A stretch of DNA of 64,000 bases, taken from positions 13,691,501-13,755,500 of the forward strand of contig CM034102.1 of NCBI GenBank assembly GCA_019914945.1, written 5' to 3'. Numbering within the stretch: the stretch's first letter is position 1; every line of letters starts with the position of its first letter. Position numbers and translations under genes: made by a program. Source of the stretch: Typha latifolia. Its lineage: Eukaryota > Streptophyta > Magnoliopsida > Poales > Typhaceae. Under the pieces are notes generated by a model. The model had not been told where the DNA came from. It saw only the letters and a program-made list of their open reading frames with translations, and searched no databases. Positions 22,064 through 34,218 of the stretch are shown piece by piece.

Positions 22064-25000
22064 ATGGCGACTCCCAAACCCCAGCGCTCTCCCGCCGAGA
22101 TCGAAGACATCATCCTCCGCAAGATCCTCCTCATCTCCCTCACCCCTTCTTCTTCCTCCTCTATCACCTACCTCGAGCTGACCGCTGCCGAGCTCCTCAG
22201 CGAGGGCAAGCCCCTTCTGCTCTCCGGCGACCTCTTCGAGCGCGTCCTCATCGACCGCCTCTCTGGCGACTTACCCTCCTCCGACCCCCCCTTTCCCTTC
22301 CTCGTGTCCTCCTTCCGCCGCGCGCTGGATGAATCGAAGAAGATCTCCTCCATGCGCGATCCCGCGGTCCGTTCCCACATCGACGCTGCCATCAAGCAGG
22401 CCCGCAAGTTGATCGTTTCCTACTGCCGGATCCACGTCGGCAACCCTGACATGTTCTGCGTCAGCCGCGTCGGCGGCCCGTTGCCGGTGTCCGAGCTCCT
22501 GTCTTTGATCTTTTCAGAGGTCTCCACCCCGATGGATGGGTTCGGGGGCGATAGCTTGGGCGGGGATTTGAGTTGCCCTCCGGGATTTCTTGATGAGTTC
22601 TTCAGGGATGCGGATGCGGATAGCTTGGAGTTGATCATGGTGGAGTTGTATGGTAAGTTGAGGCTGACTGTTGAGAAGGTTTCGGCGTTGGGGAACTTCC
22701 AGCAGCCGCTCCGGGCTTTGCTGTTTTTGGTTAGGTATCCGAATTGTGCTAGGGCTCTGGTGGAGCATCCGAGGTGGATACCGAAGGAGACGTTTGTGTT
22801 GATTGGGGAAGGGAGAATGGTTGAGATCTCCAGTATATTGGGACCTTTCCTTCATGTGAGCGCCTTGCCGGATTATAAGGAATTTAAGAGTAAACCAGAT
22901 GTAGGGTAAGCTTTTCTATTTATTTATTTATTTATTTTTGTTAGTGTAAAGAACCGCTAGTCTAATTTTCAGTTGAATTACTGATTATCTAATTAAGTTA
23001 TGGTTTATCTTAACCTGAAAATTTGTTTGTATCTCTGCTATCGAAGTAATGTAGTTCTGGACTCTGGAGTAATGGATGAAAATCGCAAATTTATCTCTTA
23101 CCTGATTTTGGCTATTGAGATCTTCTTATTAACTCTGTTGCAACTAGTCTTTTTCTCACTATTCTCCCTTACCTTTCCTTTTCTACTACGTACTCCTTAC
23201 CATTTACTGTGCTACATTCCGGCAGCAGTTTGGAGGGTATCTTGCTGCTTGTTGTGGGTCCCTTTGAAGTCCAAAACTGGAGGAAAGAACATCTATGTTT
23301 TACTTCTACACTGTGCCTAAAACCAACGTTAGACTAAGTATGAGAAGTCTTTAAGTTAACTCTCTTTTTGGAAATGCTGTCTGAAATTTCCAATAGCCAA
23401 AGACTTGGCTCTTTGAAGCTCCATGCCTTCAAAATTTCATTATCCTTTAGTATGCCAGGTGATTTTAATAAGTCTACATTTAATATTATTTTTCTTTTTC
23501 CATTGAGAATTATGTATCAGATTGAGTATTTGATGGAGATCCACTTTTTGGGCTTTCATCAATTCACATTGTTTGACTTCCTTGCGTAATTTTTGTTTGC
23601 GTTATATTCATGTGTCTTCTCTCTGTAACCATCTGATACAAGAGATATCTATTGACACTACCTAGGCATCATATTCCTTTCCTTTGAGAAGTACAAGTTT
23701 CTTCTCTATACCTTATCTTGGATTCATCAATTAAAATGTTATCAGTAGATGAGATATCTGATTATGAATATCTTTATTCAATTCCTCCAAAATTCATGTA
23801 ACAATTAAGAACTTAATGTCAAAGCTTGATGAAACTGTATCGCTGTAAAATTCGCTTGTTTGTCCCTCAGTTACCTTCACATTAATTATTGATCCATCAT
23901 ATGTATCCTTGATCATTATATCTGAATTTATAACCAGCTTTATCTAAGACATTTACCAATTGTAATTGTCTCCTTCTCCACACCTTATTATAGTACTCTT
24001 GACCTACTTGTTCCACATCTCTCCTGTCCTTAGTATATTGTTAAATAAACTAGTCATTCAAGTTAATCCCATATCTTGTAAGCATCTCCAGACCTCAACA
24101 CAAATACCATTAGGACCTGCTGCTTTCCCAAGTTTCATCTTCTTTAAAGCGTCCTTGACATTGCTTGCGCAATATTCCTAATGTATTCATGGTTTATATC
24201 TAAACCTTGTCTTTTTAATTTTAACTTGGGACATTTTCATGATTTTTGTTGAACAAAAGGTCAGTGCAAATGTGCAAGTCATCTAGCTTTCATTTATGTT
24301 CTTTCAGTACATTTTGTTTGCCTCTGTATTATGGTTTCAAGTTTCAGCTAAAATGGATTAGTTTTGTTGAGAATCGTCCAAAATCAACACCAAGACTCAC
24401 TGTTCAAGCCTGAAAACCAATAAAATTGTTAGTTTCAACTTTCGTTTTAGACCACTTCTGGGCCAAAGTTGGTTGGTTTCAGCGAAAACTTTGTTAGGTC
24501 GAATTTCAGTTTCGCAAAATTGGATTGTTTCCACTGAATTTTTTTGTTTTCTCGTCAGGTCAAAGTGGAATCTGAAGTGGAATTTCGAAAGGATGCCTTT
24601 TATGCATTCCTTATTTTTGAAATCTCTACTCTTTCTTTCCCTAGTGTGTGTGTGTGTGTGTGTGTGTGTCTATGTCAATTTCCCCCCCTTTGGTATTTTA
24701 TTTGGAAATACGTAATATGCCCTAATTTTAGCTTCACTGTCTGCTTTTTTAGCTTCTTTACTAGCCACTTTTTACATTCTTTGGTGCTTAATGCTTCAAA
24801 CTTATGCCAAGTTTTATAGCATTTGTTTTTCTGTTTTTTTTGATAATTTTATCACACTTCTACTAGCATCTCGCTTTTGAACCTAATTTTCTACCTATCA
24901 GAACTCCATGTGCCTCTATTAACTACTCTCTTAATATGGGTAGTCATCTTGACCAATGTTGTATAACAATAGTCTTTTTCAATGTCCCAATGGTATTCCT

Positions 25001-28000
25001 TTTTATTTTATTTGTAAATTGTTTTATCTTTTTCAAAGTCCCAATGATGCTTCAAACTGTGTTTTTCCTTTTTTCCTTCTGTTCCCCTGAGCATATAACT
25101 AATACCATCAACTTATGTTTTGGTTTTTTAAACTAACAACTTTACAATCTTTGCATGCTAACTGGAAGCTGGTCTATTCTTCTAGTTAGGATTGACTATG
25201 ATATGATCAGATCTTGAATGCATCAACTACCTTTATTGCATTAAATGAATAACTAGTGTGCATTGATCTCTGGTTTTTTTCTTTATTTTCTTGGTACTCT
25301 TAATTCTGCACATTTCAAACAAAATGTTCTAGTGAAGTATTAAGACTCTTCAATGCCATCATCTCATAGGATTTTATGAAATCTCAATTAGATATGTTCA
25401 TGTTGTCAGTAGGACATGAAATCTGACAAGCAGAGATTCTTGGCTATTGGATACTATGGAGGAGTAACATATTTTTTTTGAGGTGATAAAGAAAAATGCT
25501 GCATTCCAACATAACTAACTTTACAATATCAGTGGCATCAACTTTTCTCTTAAATATTTTGCATTGAGGTTTTGCGGATTCTGAATCTTTGTGCATTTAA
25601 CAGTCAACAGTGCTTCTCAGAGTCATCAACCCGTAGGCCGGCTGATCTACTATCATCTTTCACGACAATCAGGACAGTGATGAATATTTTGTATGATGGC
25701 CTTGGAGAAGTTTTTCTTACTCTACTAAAAAATGTAGATACACGAGAAAAAGTTCTTGAATATATTGCAGAGGTGATAAAGAAAAATGCTGCAAGGTCCC
25801 GTATACAGGTAATGTTTTCTGTTTGTTTATTTGGTTGCAATAAATCTTACTCTGACACATAATTGTGCCACAGGTAGACCCATTATCATCTGCAAGTTCT
25901 GGCATGTTTGTGAATCTTAGTGCAGTAATGCTTCAGCTTTGCGAACCTTTTTTAGATGCAACATCATCAAAGAGGGACAAAATTGACCCAAAATATTTAT
26001 TTCACAATAACAGATTAGATTTCAGGTGAGGTTTTAACAATTCAATTCTATCTTTATTGTTGATCCAACAATTTATTGGCTTCTAATCCAAGAAAATTGT
26101 TTATATTAGACAATTGACAGCTATGAATGCTTCGTCTGAAGAAGTTTCAGCATTTATAGACAATGAAAATCATCAGAAAAATGGAGATAAGTCTGATGCA
26201 GAGTATCGTGCCATAGAATCCCACGAAGCCACAAGCTCTGGTAGTAATATTGGGGGTTCTGTCCATTCTAAAGGCAGATCATTAGTGAGCTGCACAAGAA
26301 AGGATAAATACTCATTTATTTGTGAGTGTTTCTTCATGACAGCAAGAGTACTTAACTTGGGGCTTATGAAAGCCCTATCAGACTACAAGCATCTCGCTCA
26401 GGTGCAGATAAAGTTATTTTAATGTTTCTTTCTACTTCTTTTTATTGGTGTACTATATTCGCTTAGATGGGTATAGTGTCTATATATTTATCTTTTTACT
26501 TAGTGAGTTCTTATACTTCTGAGTTGAAAAGAAGATATAATCATAGCTAAGACATCAGGTTTTTAACAGTGCTATTTAATATAATTCTGGTTCTGTCAGC
26601 TTATTTGTTCTTCTCATGATGGTCTCTTCCGTTGTATAAATTACATTATAGGAGATGGCAAGGTGTGAAGAAGATTTGTCCACATATAAAGCTATGAGAG
26701 ATCAAGGAGCTTCTCCACAACTTGAGGAAGATATAAAACGTTTGGAGAAAGTGATTGAGATTTTATCACAGGACAGACTTTGCCATGAAGCCCAAATATT
26801 AAGAGTATGTTCTTCTCATTTTTGAAGTGTTGTTTTCCTTTAATGATGGCATTCCAAAATTACGTTTTGTTTCATTCAGAACAGTGACCTTTTAAATTTT
26901 CTTGATACTCAGATACAGTTAAATCTGCCCAAATCTTTTGAGAATATTAAACATATAAAATATTATAATTTTAACTTTCTTGACAACATATTCTCTAATA
27001 TGTTGTACTATGGTACATTGTCTTATATGTTGTTTTTTTATTTCCACTAAGTAGATAGGACTTTCTTATGCTACCCTTCTTTTCTATCATTATTTGGAAT
27101 TAGGTTCTCCTTTCTTAATTTGCCTACTGCAAATATCTGTCATTATTCCTGTGAATATCTACGATTGCTAACATTAAAGACATCTTATTCACCACTGAAG
27201 TTTCCAAAACCAATTCATCTTACCACAAGTGGCATCATACTAGAATCTATGGAGTTCTTGTGTCTAAACTAATTTTTTCAGCACCTATTCATTTGCATAT
27301 GCATCCAAACCAGTTCATGCATCTATTGTGGTTATCTACTATTTAATGCCTTCAATTCTATTTTGTCCCTCTAGCATCTTTCGGTTGACATAAATCACCT
27401 AATTTTAAATAGTGTATGACTCATGAATAACTAGAACCATTCTGGTGAAGGTAGTGGTACTGGTACTGAATGGAGTCAATAGACTAAATTAGTTGCTAAT
27501 ATAGAGTTTGCAAAGAGATGAAAAATTAATTATCATATGTGGGCTGTTTGATCAGGCCATTTCAGACTTCCCTATTAGTCATTTTCTTTATTTGTAAATT
27601 AATATTCAAAATTTTATATATGATGCTATATTAATATATAATTATATATTATATATAATTTTTTTATTTTTATATATTAAAAATACTAAACGATCTTGAT
27701 GCACGCCTTCCATCTAGGCGCTAGGCGGTGAGGTGACCACCCACCATTTGCAACCGTCTTTTAATACATTGGAATATTCAAAACAATAATTATGATCCAC
27801 ATGAAGCTTAAGGAATGCATCTTAATGTTAGGATGTTGTATTGTTGCATTGCGACACCTTTAGTTATTTCCTTCTGAATAATTGCCATTTTTCAGTGCTA
27901 TTAGCTGATGCATCTCATCTGTCATTTTTCTTGAAGGATGGTGCACTTCTCCGACGCGCACTAACCTTTTACAGATTGGTAGTTTTATGGTTGGTAGACC

Positions 28001-31000
28001 TTATTGGCGGTTTTAAGATGCCTTTGCCATCAAAGTGCCCAATGGAATTCGCATGTGTTCCTGAGCATTTTGTTGATGATGCCATGGACTTGCTTATATT
28101 TACTTCTCGAATTCCAAAAGCTTTGGAAGGATTCATGCTGGTGCGTTTTTTTGTTTGACTTTTCTCACGCGTATTTTCTCTCTTATTAGTACTTGGTTTT
28201 TATTGGTCTTATAATGTGCTCCTCAGAATTTGTGTTCTACTAATCCTTTTGCCAGGATGACTTTCTGAATTTCATTATCATGTTCATGGCGAGCCCATCT
28301 TATGTCAAAAACCCATATCTGAGGGCAAAAATGGTTGAAGTTTTGAATTCTTGGATACCACAGAGAAGGTTGATTACTATCTTTTGAGTGTTGCTGATTT
28401 ATTTGATTTGTTATAGTTGACCTTGTTGACAAAGCTTGAGAAACGTTTCTGTTTAATTCTTGCAGTGGCTTGTCCACTACGGCCTCTCTCTTTGAAGGAC
28501 ACCAATTATCTCTTGATTACCTTGTTAGAAATCTTCTAAAGACTTATGTGGATATTGAATTTACTGGTTCTCATACACAGGTGATGATGTTTACTTGGTT
28601 TATATATCATGTTATGCATATGTACAACACATCTGATATGTTCTGAAACAATATTGAGAAGAGATATTTGGGGTTCTTTGGATCAAAGCTAGTTCTTATT
28701 GTTATTATTATGCAGTTCTTTGACAAGTTCACTATTCGCCATAATATTGCCGAGTTGCTTGAGTACTTGTGGGATGTTCCTAGCCATCGAAATGCATGGA
28801 GACAGGTGAGATGTTCCTCTTGGTACTGCTTTGGTTCTATGGTATACACCCACTTTCCGGATATTCTCCATAGATGATATATGTGACATGCTCCAGTTTT
28901 TCTTTTTATATTCTCCTACAGATAGCTAAGGAAGAGGAGAAGGGAGTGTACTTAAATTTCTTGAATTTCCTTATCAATGATAGCATCTATCTTCTTGACG
29001 AGAGTTTAAATAAAATTCTTGAACTCAAAGAATTAGAGGCAGAAATGGCTAATTCTACTGAATGGGAACGTAGACCAGCCCAAGAGAGAGAGGAGAGAAT
29101 GCGGCTTTTTCATTCACGAGAAAATGTGAGTTTTTATATAATTTTTATATGTGACGTTCAAAGTTGTAAAGCAGCTGGGTTGGTGAAGATGTCAATATAT
29201 TCATTTTGACATACAAGAGACCTTAAGTAAATAAACCACATTGCCTCACAGTTGCGCCTTGTTTTCAGATTGTTCGGTTTGACATGAAATTGGCAAACGA
29301 GGACGTTGGGATGCTTGCTTTTACATCAGAACAGATTCCTACACCTTTTCTTCTGCCAGAAATGGTGAGGCACTTGTGCCAATACTTTTAACCGTTCATA
29401 TCAATAATTAGATTCCTGAGGTTGCATCAACCACTTAACAGTAATTGTCGTCCTAACGTTCATATTCAGTTACATGTACTTAATTGAATGCCTGCATTCC
29501 ACTTGTAAGCTATTCCTTTATCCACCTTATAAGTTGGGTCAGATTGTGAAATTCCCTCAGAATATACAATTGTTTTCTGCTTGTAGATTTATCCAGTTGG
29601 ATCATAAAGGCATCTGATCAGTCAATCTCAATTTTGTGGGACCTCATTGACATTTTTTCTTATGTTATCTGGACCCTTTATTTTACTCTTAAGAACCGTT
29701 TCTACATGTAAGTCATGTGTGTATATATATATGTATCACAATTGATATGCAGTTGAACATGAAGTCATAGTTGCACCTCCATAATTATTCTTTACTCAGT
29801 GTAACAAATATCTATCGGATCTTTCATAAACTCTCATTGCTGCTCACCGCTTTGGATCCTCTACATCTACTTTATGCTCTCTAGAATAGCATGCAGTTAA
29901 ACATCTATTTATATTATGAGTAACTTCCTTGCATCTACTTGTATGCTCTCTAGAATAGCATTGAATTAAAAATCTCTTCGTATTATGAATAAGTTCTTCA
30001 TTCCCTGTAATGTTTCAGGTTGAAAGAGTGGCGAGCATGCTAAATTACTTTCTTCTACAACTTGTTGGGCCCCAACGAAAATCTCTTAGTGTAAAAGAGC
30101 CAGAAAAATATGAGTTTAGACCGAAGCAGTTACTGAAGCAAGTTAGTATTCAAGCAGATATTGCTGGTGATTTTGAGCTTTTATTTGAAATTTTCTTTTT
30201 ATATTGTTATTTGGTTGAAGAATAAGGGGTCCCTATCCATAAAGTAGGGATCCTTATTCATAGTTACCACCTGATTTTAGTATAACTAATACCATGATTA
30301 AAATTCCCATAACTAATACCATGATCATCAAATCCCTTATCCTTGTTTCTTTTATTCCAATTTAGAGTTAGAATAAGACAGTGGAGACTTAACCATATTT
30401 AAGATTAATATAGATATTTACTAACTGACCCCTAAAAACAAAGAAGACCTACACTCTTTTAAAAGTATCAAGGGTATTTTTGATATTTTCCCTTAATTCT
30501 CTACCTTATTTTATATTTTAACGATCAAATATCTCCTTATCCATGACATCCTAGTTTTGCAACCAAACAGAGAAAATAATTACAGATAACTCTCCTCTAA
30601 ACCATGAGCAAAAAATGAGTATAACACTATTTGTGAATCACCTTATTCTTCAACCAAATGAGTCTAAGTCTACAACGAACCTTATATATTAGAGTTGAAT
30701 GGAAGAAAAGGATCTATATTGCTGACCCAACTGGTTGGGACTAGCTGCTTGTTGTATTTAGTATCTTATTTTCTTTGCTAAAGTATAAATTGCAAATGGC
30801 CTGTTTATATTCTAAGTGAAGGTTTTCTTTGGCATGGAAAGATCGTCCAGATTTATGTTCATATAGCAAGAGGTGACAAGGAAGGGATATTTCCAGCTGC
30901 AATCTCAAAGGATGGGCGGTCATACAATGAACAGGTATTTCCCTTTGAAGATCTGTCATGTCCTACACAAAATTTGCTAGCAGCAACCTATATTCTATAC

Positions 31001-32341
31001 TCTGTTTGTTAACAGCCTTGAATCTGCTACAGCTCTTTGCTACTGCTGCTGATATTTTATGGAAAATTGGCCAAGACGCGAGAGTCGTTCAGGAATTTAT
31101 TCAGCTTGGAGCTAAAGCAAAAGCAGCAGCATCTGAAGCAATGGATGCTGAGGCTGCCCTTGGTGAAATACCAGATGAATTTCTTGATCCTATCCAGGTT
31201 TACAATTTCTTTTGTTTATGCATGAGAAATATTTATCATTTGATGCAGTTCATGGTTCTTGATATTTGTACATATTTTAAGTTTTGCTTTCCGTATTATA
31301 ATCATAGTACTATATACCAACAAATATGTAAATTTGTCTTCATGACTAGAGGTATGAAGTACAAACCTCGTTCCATACAAAAGGCTTCATTCTTTTTGGA
31401 GTATTATATGACTCTTAAAATCTGCAGACTACCTATAAATCTGATATCACACCCTGTAAATTGGTGTTTAAAATTCTTTATGCTAGGATAACACTTTAAG
31501 ACCTGAATCTAATTGGTTTAAACTTGTGATTGAGCTGCAGTGTGCATGACTTCTCTTCTTTACAGTTTGGCTATGAGAGGACATGGAATAATCACTAAAC
31601 TAAGGAATCGAAAAGAAGTATCACAACTGTTTGAAATTTCTGAATCTTTTATCTGACTGAATTGTTATAGCATGACTGTCGTGGAAAAAGAACGGGAGAA
31701 TTGCTGGAAATCAAAACAACATATTGAACTAATTATTTAGTTTGTGAAAAACACGATAAGCTTTACTACTTTGCTCTCATATACTCATATTATGTGCACT
31801 ATCATACAATTTTCTATGAAGTCGTGCCCAATCAGTTTGGCACGATGTGAGGTTTTAGGAAAAAAAATAGCCTAGGATGGAGCAAAAATTACTTTAGTTT
31901 GGGAATAAATGCAACCATAGCTCATCAGTTGGTCATTCCTCATTATAAGATGTATACTTATACAATCTATTCTTTGTACAGTACACATTGATGAAAGATC
32001 CTGTTATTCTGCCATCATCAAAGGTAACAATAGACCGAATCGTGATCCAAAGGCACCTTCTTAGTGACAGTGTAAGTTGTTTTCAATGATCAAGCTTTTC
32101 TGATCATCTCCGTGTGGGTTAAAATAAACTACTTGAACTTATGCCTAATGGTGTATTGCAGACTGATCCATTCAACCGATCCCATCTCACTCAAGACATG
32201 TTAATACCCAACACAGAGTTGAAGTTGCGAATTGAAGAATTCATCCAAGCCCAGGATTCTAGGAAACGCAGCAGAACAAGCTGCACAGAAGTTTCTGAAG
32301 CTGGTGATCCGGCTGATGGTATTGCTGACATGGTCGAGTAA
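22064..32341 (+). CDS. UFD2: Ubiquitin conjugation factor E4 (UFD2/PUB1), U-box
   Basis: Sixteen exons: 22064-22905, 25604-25808, 25874-26025, 26110-26401, 26652-26804, 27937-28140, 28256-28368, 28466-28580, 28716-28805, 28922-29125, 29269-29364, 30019-30141, 30842-30934, 31033-31197, 31982-32071, 32162-32341. All phases close, giving 1038 aa, the length I recall for the Arabidopsis protein. The E4 enzyme extends ubiquitin chains on already ubiquitinated substrates, working with Cdc48 in proteasomal degradation in cytosol and nucleus. The N-terminus reads [21 protein letters not shown] large Ufd2 core fills most of the protein, and the C-terminal U-box (about 943-1016) contains [19 protein letters not shown] and DPFNRSHLT. 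Exon 1 is GC-rich, later exons AT-rich. The acceptor before exon 13 is atypical (ggcatggaaag). The start at 22064 is the first ATG in this frame with family-matching sequence. Confidence 0.97.
24644..24669. repeat. TG dinucleotide microsatellite in UFD2 intron 1
   Basis: A run of 13 GT/TG units in the 2.7-kb first intron of UFD2. The remainder of that intron is AT-rich without recognisable genes. A (TTTA)n run of about 20 bp also lies just after the first donor, at 22917-22937. Confidence 0.9.
25480..25503 (+). repeat. 24-bp exact copy of UFD2 exon 2 sequence in intron 1
   Basis: The 24 bases at 25480-25503 are identical to 25770-25793 inside exon 2 (encoding part of EVIKKNA). The match begins GAGGTGATAAAG. 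Sequence on both sides differs. The copy has no splice acceptor directly before it (it follows a T run), so it is probably not an exon. Confidence 0.85.
30209..30659. mobile_element. MITE in UFD2 intron 12
   Basis: Perfect 19-bp terminal inverted repeats: ATTTGGTTGAAGAATAAGG at 30209-30227 and its reverse complement at 30641-30659. The 451-bp interior is AT-rich and non-coding, with a small subterminal palindrome (tccctat...atagg type) near 30230-30255. The TTTGGTTG terminus resembles plant PIF/Harbinger MITEs, but no clear target duplication is visible. Confidence 0.8.
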
Positions 32342-33604
32342 ATTACTTAATGTGTATATACCAATTTCTGGGCTAGATTCTGTATTGCTGGAGCAGTGGA
32401 TTTAGTGATGTGCAGCACTGGAATACATGTTTCTTATATAATCCAATGATCCCTCTCCCATGGTGGCGGTGCTGAAGCAAGGAATTTATTTATAGTCATG
32501 CAGCATGAAGATAAATAACCATGTCATTTTCTATTTATACAAATGTTTATGTGATTATAGGTGAAAGTTTATTGATTCTCCTGGGACTTCCTGTTTCCTC
32601 TGTATCTAGCAAGGCCTGGTAAATATTGATTAACAATCTGCATCTTTGTTTTTTGATTCATGAAATCAGATAGATAGTTATGGGAAGTAATTAGTTAGTA
32701 GACTTTGCTCTCTTTTTTCCCATTCTTTTCTTTTACAGACTTTGCTCTTTGAGATGTAATTTTTTGTTTTGTTTGTGAAATAGATCTTTCCTTTCCAAAA
32801 CTTTTTAGACGTAGGTATTTTTGCTCAATTGAGCCGTGTTGGCAACTGGCACGTATAAATAGCATATAGGTTTTATCAAATTTTAGGTAATATATTAAGC
32901 TATGACTCTAGGTCATGTGCCTTAGTAACTAGACCTGTTGGCCTGTGAGGTTCATGAGCTCGGGTCTATTTAGCTGAATTTGAGCTCGAAAGGACTCGAA
33001 AGGTTAATATGTGAGATAATATTATATATATATATATATATATATTAAAATAAATATATAGATGTTATATAACATGGTTAAAATATCTTTTATTAATATA
33101 GTCAACTTAGGGATTTAACTATTTTTTAGTCGAACCATTGAGTCAAGTGAAGAGTTTGTTTGTAGCAATTTTTGATATTCACGAAGCATACCAACTACGA
33201 ACTGGGTACTCTACGGCCACGTTGTAGGGATTTCCTGTAACCTGTACATAAGGCAAGTTAAAAAGAAAGGCAACGAGAATCTGACGCATTCTTCAGTGCA
33301 TGAGTTTTGTACATCTGAGGTAGCAGATGATCAGCTGCAGTGAGTGTTGCCAATATGTCAACACTATGACATCTCAAACATCCGTTTTATATTTGCTTGC
33401 TTCTTCTTCTATTCTCAGATCCATGGCGAATACTCTCCGATCTTTTCTGCTGCATAACATCTCTCTTCCTTTGCGATTGCGGATAGCGCTAAGAAAAGTT
33501 TGGGTAAAGTTCTAAGTAAGAGGTTCGAACTACTATGTATATTTTCTTTAGCGTAATCCGCAATCACAAAAGAAGAAAGATGATTTGTGAATCCAGCGGG
33601 GAAG

Positions 33605-33650
<46 letters not shown>

Positions 33651-34218
33651 TTCCTTATCTTTTCCTTTCTCCCTCTACAACTGCAGATTATACCAACAAA
33701 GATTTGCTCATTGTTGGCTACCGTAGTCTGCAACTGTAGAGCGAGAAAGAGAAAGAGAAAGAGAAAGAGTGAACAAGGAAACTGGAAGAGAGAAGAGAGA
33801 AGAGAGACTAGTCAGTCTGTGGCCATTAATGCCCATAGCATGACTGCAATCTTTGCCATGGCCATCTGCGGCTATGACGACATGTATACTGCCATGTCCA
33901 CATCCGGTCATAGCTGCAGCCATAGTTTCTTTTTCTTTTTTAATTTTTTGCAGTGTTGTTTAATTACATTTTGACCCCCTTGAGGAAAAAAATAAAATAT
34001 TCTAAACGATAAAATAAAATATAATTCTAAAAGATAATAAACCCCTCTCCAAAAATAGTCTTTTTAAGGCAAAATATTCACTTTTCCGTTACTTATCAAC
34101 TCTATTGGCTAAGAAGAAGGCCACCGCATACCATATCATCTCACTAATACACACCGCAAGTCTCTGCAAGCTTTGGTATCGAAGGCTAACTCCGGAGGAG
34201 GAAGGAAGCCACGAAGCC
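32342..34218. other. Spacer between UFD2 and the plastid-protein gene
   Basis: It holds the UFD2 3' untranslated region, a fragment with GAGCTCG words resembling the hAT-like family (about 32930-33010), AT dinucleotide runs (about 33024-33046 and 33607-33642), an imperfect hairpin (33673-33741), a run of GAAA/GAGA units (33740-33770) and the leader of the next gene. No further gene is supported. Confidence 0.5.

Noticed and set aside
22168..22855. Antisense frames opposite UFD2 exon 1
   Set aside because: Shadows of a long GC-rich coding exon; the sense strand matches UFD2 throughout.
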